Assembly: GCF_029688735.1 (NCBI RefSeq)
Contig: NZ_JARULD010000005.1
Span: forward strand, 171,760-235,759
Length of the DNA stretch: 64,000 nt
Direction: 5' to 3'
Origin: Qipengyuania flavescens
GTDB lineage: Bacteria; Pseudomonadota; Alphaproteobacteria; Sphingomonadales; Sphingomonadaceae
Within the stretch, counting starts at the first letter, position 1, and each line of letters begins with the position of its first letter. Of the stretch, positions 59,108-64,000 are shown one piece after another. A program made the position numbers and the translations under genes. The notes beneath the pieces were generated by a model. The model did no database searches and had not been told where the DNA came from. It worked only from the letters and a program-made list of their open reading frames with translations.

Positions 59108-60022
59108 ATGAGCGCGATGGACCAGACTACCCCCAATTCCGATGAAACCTACGCCGGGCGACTGCTCGGCTTCACGATCCCGTCGCGCAGCGCGCGGGGA
59201 CGCGTCGTTCGCCTCGACTCCGTGCTGGACGAGATCCTGTCGGCGCATGACTATCCCGCGCCGATCACTCATCTCCTCGCGGAAGCGCTGGTGCTCGCCA
59301 GCCTGATGGGCGGCCTGCTGAAGGACGATGGATCGCAAGTAACGATGCAGGCCCAGACCGAGGCGGGCGCGGTCAAGCTGCTGGTGTGCGACTTCAGGGA
59401 CGGCAAGCTGCGCGGCTACGTCGATTTCGACGAGGCTCGGCTTGCCGAACTCGGGGCGAACCCGTCGCTATTCGCGCTCTTCGGTAAGGGCTATCTCGCG
59501 ATCACCTTCGACATGGCCGACGGGCGCGGGCGGTATCAGGGGATCGTCCCGCTCGAAGGCGATAGTCTCTCCGAAGCCTGCGAGAATTACTTCTTCCAGT
59601 CGGAACAAGTGCCGACGATGATTCGCTGCGCGGTACGCGGCGATGGCAGGTCGTGCTCCGCAGCCGGACTTCTCATCCAGCATTTGCCCGATGGCGAGGA
59701 GGGGCGCGAGCGGTTGCACGCGCGTCTCGATCACCCCGAGTGGGAGCACGTCGCCGTCATGGCTGGCTCGATCCGGCACGATGAACTCCTCGACCCTGCG
59801 CTTTCGCTCGAAGCGATCGTGTGGCGCCTGTTCCACGAAGAAGAGGAAGTTCGCATCCAGCGCGGTGCGCAGATCGTGCGCGGCTGCCGTTGCTCGGTCG
59901 AGCATTACGAGGAAGTGATTGCACGTTTTCCAGAAGCAGACCGGGCCGATATGCGCGATGACCAAGGCTTGATCCTTGTCGATTGCGCGTTTTGCTCGAA
60001 GCAGTTTGCCATCGCAGCATGA
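59108..60022 (+). CDS. hslO: Hsp33 family redox-regulated chaperone
   Basis: A 304-residue Hsp33. Its C-terminal zinc switch is intact as GCRCSVEHYEEV (CxC) and DCAFCSKQFAI (CxxC). Oxidation releases zinc and activates chaperone holdase function. The N-terminal substrate domain shows LAEALVLASLMGGLLKDDGS, GKGYLAITFDMADGRGRYQG and YFFQSEQVPTMIRCAV. ATG 59108 is given, though ATG 59117 (MDQTTPN) is possible. It ends the argD-argF-hslO unit; a secreted protein gene follows after 96 bases. Confidence 0.94.
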   Translation: MSAMDQTTPNSDETYAGRLLGFTIPSRSARGRVVRLDSVLDEILSAHDYPAPITHLLAEALVLASLMGGLLKDDGSQVTMQAQTEAGAVKLLVCDFRDGKLRGYVDFDEARLAELGANPSLFALFGKGYLAITFDMADGRGRYQGIVPLEGDSLSEACENYFFQSEQVPTMIRCAVRGDGRSCSAAGLLIQHLPDGEEGRERLHARLDHPEWEHVAVMAGSIRHDELLDPALSLEAIVWRLFHEEEEVRIQRGAQIVRGCRCSVEHYEEVIARFPEADRADMRDDQGLILVDCAFCSKQFAIAA

Positions 60023-60118
60023 CGTTTGTCGATACTATACAACGATTGGGCGCAGTTTCAGTGTATGCTGCGCGAATCACGGGCGCGTTTGTCATCTCTG
60101 ACACGCGAAAGGAACGTC

Positions 60119-60517
60119 ATGGCTAATGTGAAGGGATTGATGCTGGCGCTTGGCGCGTCGCTCGCGGTCGTCGCGGCACCGGCGCTCGGACAGGCCTCGC
60201 TCGCCATGCTGGATTCGCTCGACAAGGGCGGCTGGGAACTGCGCTATCGCGACGGCAGCACCGCGCGCAAAGTGTGTGTCCGTAGCGGCCGCGAATTCAT
60301 CCAACTGCGTCACCGGGGGGGCGGCTGCAATCGCTTCGTCGTCGAAGATGGCGCGCGCGAGGTGACGATCCAGTACACATGTCGCGGCAACGGATATGGC
60401 CGGACGAGCATCCGCAAGGAAACAGCCAGCCTGGTCCAGATCGACAGCCAGGGGATTGCAGATGGCAAACCCTTCGAATTCTCGGCAGAGGCGCGCCGCA
60501 CCGGAGCTTGCAGCTGA
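60119..60517 (+). CDS. Small secreted protein of unknown function
   Basis: A 132-residue protein with a signal peptide (LMLALGASLAVVAAPALGQA) and a short mature domain resembling DUF3617-like periplasmic proteins. It contains ELRYRDGSTARKVCVRSGRE, RHRGGGCNRFVVEDGAREVT, IQYTCRGNGYGRTSIRKETA, and the end FSAEARRTGACS. Four cysteines are arranged so that two disulfides are plausible. The start is supported by AAAGGA seven bases upstream of ATG 60119; earlier ATGs in the same frame have no good site. It lies 40 bases before queC. Function is unknown; I infer periplasmic location from the signal. Confidence 0.75.
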   Translation: MANVKGLMLALGASLAVVAAPALGQASLAMLDSLDKGGWELRYRDGSTARKVCVRSGREFIQLRHRGGGCNRFVVEDGAREVTIQYTCRGNGYGRTSIRKETASLVQIDSQGIADGKPFEFSAEARRTGACS

Positions 60518-60557
60518 CGGTTGCCGCCGCTGCTGAAGCGTCCTAGCGGCTTGGCGC

Positions 60558-61277
60558 ATGACGACATCTGCAAACGATCGCGGGAAGGACCCCGCTGTAG
60601 TGCTGCTTTCGGGCGGGCTGGACTCGATGGTAACCGCGGCACTGGCCGCGGAGCGCGGATATGAGGTTCACGCGCTGACGATCGACTACGGGCAACGGCA
60701 TGTACGCGAATTGCAGTCGGCGAGGGCGATCGCCGGCAAGCTGGGCGTGGCCCGCCATGTCGAACTGCCCTTGGATTTGCGGAAATTCGGCGGCTCTGCG
60801 CTGACCGACGACATCGAAGTTCCGAAATCGGGCGTCCGAGACGAGATCCCGGTAACCTACGTGCCCGCCCGTAATCTCGTCTTTCTGGCGCTGACGACTG
60901 CCTTTGCGGAGACATCGGCGTCGCGTGACATTTTCATCGGCGTGAATGCGCTGGACTATTCGGGTTATCCCGACTGTCGGCCCGAATTCATTGCGAGCTT
61001 TGCCGAAACGGCGCGGCTGGGCACGAAGCAGGGGGTCGAAGGCGCTCCCTTCACCATACATGCGCCGCTTCAGAATATGTCGAAAGCAGACATCGCGCGC
61101 GAGTGCGACCGGCTCGGCCTCGACCCGGCATGGAGCTGGTCCTGCTACGATCCGACACCGACGGGCGAGGCCTGCGGTGCATGCGACTCGTGCCGTTTGC
61201 GCCGAAAGGGCTTTGCCGAAGCGGGGCTAGTCGATACCACCGTCTACGCAGAGGATGCCCCTCGCGTGACGGAGTAG
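60558..61277 (+). CDS. queC: 7-cyano-7-deazaguanine (preQ0) synthase
   Basis: A 239-residue ATP-dependent enzyme making preQ0, the queuosine precursor. The PP-loop is VVLLSGGLDSMVTAALAAER, LTIDYGQRHVREL follows, and YVPARNLVFLALTTAFAETS is typical. The zinc-binding end has SCYDPTPTGEACGACDSCRL, which carries the family cysteines. Other queuosine genes are not next to it in this window. It stands between the secreted protein and an MFS transporter with a five-base gap, so it may be cotranscribed with the transporter. Confidence 0.96.
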   Translation: MTTSANDRGKDPAVVLLSGGLDSMVTAALAAERGYEVHALTIDYGQRHVRELQSARAIAGKLGVARHVELPLDLRKFGGSALTDDIEVPKSGVRDEIPVTYVPARNLVFLALTTAFAETSASRDIFIGVNALDYSGYPDCRPEFIASFAETARLGTKQGVEGAPFTIHAPLQNMSKADIARECDRLGLDPAWSWSCYDPTPTGEACGACDSCRLRRKGFAEAGLVDTTVYAEDAPRVTE

Positions 61278-61281
61278 GAAT

Positions 61282-62868
61282 TTGACCGAGAATACCGCAG
61301 CTTCCGTAGACCAGGCCCAGACCGCAAGCGAGGCGACCGGTAAGGTCCCCGCCTACAGCTGGTACGCGCTCGGCGTATTGGTGATCGTCTACGTCCTGAA
61401 TTTCGTTGATCGGAACATTATCTCGATCCTCGCAGAAGACATCAAGGCCGACCTTGGCTTGCGGGACGATCAAATCGGCTTCCTCTACGGCACGGCGTTC
61501 GGCGTGTTCTATGCGCTCTTCGGCATCCCCTTGGGCAAGCTGGCCGATAGCTGGCATCGCGTGAGGCTCATGACGGCAGGTCTCGCGATCTGGTCCGCCT
61601 TCACCGCGCTTTCGGGGTTCGCCAAAAACTTCACGACGCTCAGCATCGCACGGATCGGCGTGGGTGTCGGCGAAGCGACGGCCAGCCCGAGCGCCTACTC
61701 GCTGATCTCGGACTGGTTTCCGAAGAAGATGCGCGCCACCGCGCTCGCGATCTACTCTTCCGGTCTGTACATCGGCGGCGGCATTTCGCTGCTGATCGGC
61801 GGCGCGATCGTCGAGAACTGGAACCAGGCGTATCCGGTAGATGCGCCGCTCGGGCTCGCCGGTTGGCAGGCCGCCTTCATCATCGTCGGTTTGCCGGGGC
61901 TGTTGCTTGCCCTTCTCGTCTTTACGTTGCGGGAGCCGGTGCGCGGGCAGAGCGAAGGGATCGTCACCCCGCCGGCGAAAGATCCCTTTCGTGGCTTCTT
62001 CAAGGAGCTCGTCGCGGTCATTCCGCCGTTCACGCTGATTGGCGCTGCACAAGGCGGCACAAAAGGCATTGTAGTCAATTTGCTTGGTGCCGCGGTCATC
62101 GGCGGCATCGCCGTCGCAATGGCGGATTTTACCGGTAATGCGCAGCAGTGGGGCGCGGTCGGGATCGGCTACTACGCGATCTTTTCCTGGGCCTCGACAT
62201 TGAAGCGTCGGGACGAGCCGACCTTCTCGCTCATCTGGGGAACCCCTGCGTTCCTCACGACCATCCTCGGCTACGGCATGGTCGCCTTCATGTCCTATGC
62301 GGCGAGCTTCTGGGCTGCACCTTATGCGATCCGAGTTTTAGGCGAAGCGCCCTCGACAGCCGGTTGGTGGATCGGCGGACCCGGCGCAGTTGCTGGTTTT
62401 CTCGGGGTCATTCTCGGCGGCCGGCTGGCGGACTGGTTGAGGGAGCGCCTGTCGGCTGGCAGGCTTATCGTGGTTGCTTTCGGTCTCGCCGCAGCCTCGC
62501 CGTTCCTCTACCTGATGTTCACCACCCAGAACCCGACGCTGTTTTACATCGCTGCATTCATGCAGTCACTGTTCGGCAGTTCGGCTCTTGGCGGCGCGGC
62601 GGCCACGACGCAGGATCTGGTGTTGCCGCGAATGCGCGGGACGGCGACCGCGACGTTCTTTCTCGCCACGACACTGGTCGGGCTTGCCTTGGGCCCATAC
62701 ATGGCCGGGCAGGTCTCCAGCATGACGGGAAGCCTGTCGACCGGGGGGCTGAGCCTGCTCGTAGCGCTGCCTATCGGCCTGCTCCTGCTTGCGATAGCGT
62801 ACCGGACGGTGCCAACGGCAGAGCGAACCGTGATCGAACGGGCACGCGCGGCCGGCGAGCCGGTTTGA
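61282..62868 (+). CDS. MFS transporter (Spinster-like)
   Basis: A 528-residue twelve-helix major facilitator. The start YALGVLVIVYVLNFVDRNII (NFxDR) and the A-like motif GIPLGKLADSWHRVRLMT are typical of the Spns/hexuronate-related branch. GVGVGEATASPSAYSLISDW and GRLADWLRERLSAGRLIVVA mark the two halves. The central loop and an extra hydrophobic pair around LLGAAVIGGIAVAMADFTG make it longer than a standard MFS. It begins at a TTG, with GGAGTAGGAA upstream, four bases after the queuosine gene stop. The substrate is unknown; amino-acid or lipid-like molecules are possible by family. Confidence 0.9.
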   Translation: MTENTAASVDQAQTASEATGKVPAYSWYALGVLVIVYVLNFVDRNIISILAEDIKADLGLRDDQIGFLYGTAFGVFYALFGIPLGKLADSWHRVRLMTAGLAIWSAFTALSGFAKNFTTLSIARIGVGVGEATASPSAYSLISDWFPKKMRATALAIYSSGLYIGGGISLLIGGAIVENWNQAYPVDAPLGLAGWQAAFIIVGLPGLLLALLVFTLREPVRGQSEGIVTPPAKDPFRGFFKELVAVIPPFTLIGAAQGGTKGIVVNLLGAAVIGGIAVAMADFTGNAQQWGAVGIGYYAIFSWASTLKRRDEPTFSLIWGTPAFLTTILGYGMVAFMSYAASFWAAPYAIRVLGEAPSTAGWWIGGPGAVAGFLGVILGGRLADWLRERLSAGRLIVVAFGLAAASPFLYLMFTTQNPTLFYIAAFMQSLFGSSALGGAAATTQDLVLPRMRGTATATFFLATTLVGLALGPYMAGQVSSMTGSLSTGGLSLLVALPIGLLLLAIAYRTVPTAERTVIERARAAGEPV

Positions 62869-62894
62869 GGCGCAAAACTTCGACGGAAACTTGT

Positions 62895-62922
62895 GTGCGA
62901 GCAGGCCGGAGCCTGCTCGCAC
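62895..62922. terminator. Hairpin between convergent MFS and sodC genes
   Basis: GTGCGAGCAGG (62895-62905), loop CCGGAG, then CCTGCTCGCAC (62912-62922) is a perfect 11-bp stem. Neither side has a T-tract, so the hairpin is strong but not a classical terminator. It could protect both transcripts' ends. Confidence 0.6.
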
Positions 62923-62973
62923 CGCATTGATGTCTCAAGATGCTTGGTGCGGTGGGCCTTTTGACGAGCTAGC

Positions 62974-63504
62974 TCAAGCCTGTTCGATCACGCCGCAGGC
63001 GACCCGCGAGCCTGCGTCTCCAGCCGGATTGCTGACGTAATCGTCTGGACCGGCATGGATTACGACCGCCGTCCCATCGGCATCGAAGATGTCGGCTAGG
63101 ACCTGGGTGGCATTACCTTCCAGATCGACCTGGGCGCTGGCCGTGCGATTGGCACCGACGACGAGGTTGGGAAGATCGCCGAGGTGCTTACCGCCTTCGG
63201 ATAGCGAACCATGGGTGTTGTTGCCCGGATTGAGGTGACCGCCTGCGCTGGTAAAATCGGGCGCGGTACAGCTACCGGTGGTGTGCAGGTGAAAGCCATG
63301 CTCGCCCGGCTCAAGACCGACTGCGGCGATGGCGACCGAGACCATGTCTCCGTTCCTGAGCAACTGCACCGTACCTGCAGGGAGGCCTTGCGCGGTTTGC
63401 AAGGTCGCCGAACCGACGCGCTGTTCGGGAATGGAATCGACTGTGCTGCATGCGCCGAGAAGCGCGGCGGTGCCGATGGCAATCATTGTGTTACGTGCGA
63501 TCAT
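62974..63504 (-). CDS. sodC: Superoxide dismutase [Cu-Zn], lipoprotein
   Basis: A 176-residue periplasmic Cu-Zn superoxide dismutase that removes superoxide outside the cytoplasm. The copper and zinc histidines are in GEHGFHLHTTGSC, GGHLNPGNNTHGS and VIHAGPDDYVSNPAGDAGSR, with a final cysteine (VACGVIEQ) that pairs with the one in TGSC. The signal ends in the lipobox LLGAC, so it should be lipid-anchored rather than freely soluble. ATG 63504 is supported by GGAGGA upstream. It converges on the MFS gene across a hairpin. Confidence 0.94.
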   Translation of the reverse strand: MIARNTMIAIGTAALLGACSTVDSIPEQRVGSATLQTAQGLPAGTVQLLRNGDMVSVAIAAVGLEPGEHGFHLHTTGSCTAPDFTSAGGHLNPGNNTHGSLSEGGKHLGDLPNLVVGANRTASAQVDLEGNATQVLADIFDADGTAVVIHAGPDDYVSNPAGDAGSRVACGVIEQA

Positions 63505-63547
63505 CGCTGTCCTCCAAAAATCAAGACTTCGATGACGCAACGAAGAA

Positions 63548-63569
63548 GGGGCCGGATTGCTCCGGCCCC
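63548..63569 (-). terminator. Terminator of the OmpA-family gene
   Basis: GGGGCCGGA, loop, TCCGGCCCC (63548-63569) is a perfect 9-bp stem around four bases, followed on the minus strand by TTCTTCG. It lies between the leftward ompA-type gene and sodC. Confidence 0.75.
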
Positions 63570-63597
63570 TCGTTCATTTTCGCTTGGATAGCGAACC

Positions 63598-64000
63598 TTA
63601 CATGCCCGAACCCGGACCGTAAGTGATTTCCACGCGACGGTTCTGCAGTTCGCGAACACCGTCGGCAGTCGGTACGCGGAGCTGGTTTTCACCGAACGCT
63701 TCGCTGGTGATCCGGCCACCCGGTACGCCGCGGCTGGTCAGGTAGTCACGAACCGACGAGTTACGACGTTCGGCGAGGCCCATGTTGTAGGCTGCCGTAC
63801 CCGAAGTATCGGTGTGACCGGCCAGCATGACCGCTGCCGTACCGCAGTTGGCGTAAGCCGAAACCGCGTTGTCGAGGATCGTCGCTGCTTCCGGAGTGAT
63901 GTCCGATTCGTCCCAGTTGAAGAAGACGATGTACGGACCCTGCTCGCAAACCGGAGCCGGCGGCGGGGGCGGCGGCGGCGGGGGAGGCGGCGGCGGGGGC
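63598..64000 (-). CDS. OmpA-family outer membrane protein, 3' part
   Basis: The gene runs off the right edge of the window. What is seen is a proline-rich hinge at the edge and a complete OmpA-type peptidoglycan-binding domain: GPYIVFFNWDESDITPEAAT, LAGHTDTSGTAAYNMGLAER and RELQNRRVEITYGPG. Asp and Arg residues for diaminopimelate binding are present (HTDTSG, ELQNRR). The protein probably has an N-terminal beta-barrel of the OmpA or related porin type, but that is outside the window. A terminator follows. The Cys pair (PVCEQG, YANCGT) is typical of Sphingomonadales OmpA-like porins. Confidence 0.88.
   Translation of the reverse strand, partial: PPPPPPPPPPPPPPAPVCEQGPYIVFFNWDESDITPEAATILDNAVSAYANCGTAAVMLAGHTDTSGTAAYNMGLAERRNSSVRDYLTSRGVPGGRITSEAFGENQLRVPTADGVRELQNRRVEITYGPGSGM

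Noticed and set aside
63955..64000. G-rich repeat at the window edge
   Set aside because: Read on the minus strand it encodes the proline-rich hinge of the OmpA-type protein, so it is coding low complexity rather than a quadruplex element.
1..64000. Prophage, transposase, CRISPR array or rRNA
   Set aside because: No integrase, transposase, Cas gene, phage structural gene or rRNA signature was recognised in either strand.

Overview
This window is GC-rich chromosomal DNA from an alphaproteobacterium. It is most likely a member of the Sphingomonadales, and the family Erythrobacteraceae fits best. The evidence is a MipZ division-site ATPase, a fused-operon petABC cytochrome bc1 complex, a TonB-ExbB-ExbD-ExbD energising operon, a large TonB-dependent receptor, a two-domain cold-shock protein with a glycine-rich head, and the order rpmI-rplT-...-pheS-pheT. 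Genus and species cannot be fixed from the sequence alone. Coding density is high. I see no prophage, insertion sequence, CRISPR array or rRNA operon. One tRNA gene, tRNA-Gly(TCC), is present.

Layout. Positions 1-7.6 kb: the end of a PH-domain membrane protein, a small acetyltransferase, a threonine aldolase and an EamA exporter in one overlapping unit, an atypical SDR, aminopeptidase N and the peptidoglycan-editing factor. 7.6-13.8 kb: petABC, apt, a cation/proton antiporter and an OmpA-type lipoprotein. 13.8-19.3 kb: tRNA-Gly, panC, a CsgG/HfaB-like secreted protein, then mipZ, a J-domain protein and phosphohexomutase with overlapping ends, and a DUF2059 protein. 19.3-25.6 kb: an Lhr-type helicase converges on six leftward genes of the TonB system. 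These include four ExbD-family proteins, one of which has lost the intramembrane aspartate. 25.9-34.6 kb: hom, a tandem pair of unknown secreted paralogues, glpX, prs, an IMPase-family phosphatase, two SDRs, and rpmI-rplT. 34.7-37.6 kb: three tandem AraC-type regulators lying between rplT and pheST, which are usually neighbours. 37.6-45.2 kb: pheST, an SDR, prfC, an alpha/beta hydrolase and an EEP-family enzyme. 45.2-49.7 kb: glnK-amtB with tandem sigma70 and sigma54 promoters, then a TonB-dependent receptor broken by one amber codon. 49.7-56 kb: a leftward group (DUF1232, GMC oxidoreductase, sterol desaturase, unknown membrane protein), a secreted M20 peptidase, a DUF442 phosphatase and TerC. 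56-64 kb: the cold-shock protein, argD-argF-hslO, a small secreted protein, queC, an MFS transporter, sodC and the end of an OmpA-type porin.

The window mixes housekeeping modules (respiration, translation, arginine, purine and queuosine synthesis) with nutrient-uptake functions (TonB system, receptor, ammonium transport). The most unusual items are: (1) a three-hairpin intergenic element present twice, with covarying 30-bp stems and a 17-nt loop that is exactly inverted between the copies; (2) the expanded ExbD set with a proton-pathway-less paralogue; (3) the AraC triplet; (4) the nonsense-interrupted receptor; and (5) the tandem secreted paralogues sharing a Cys-x4-QEAAL-x-SGEI-x-VC signature.
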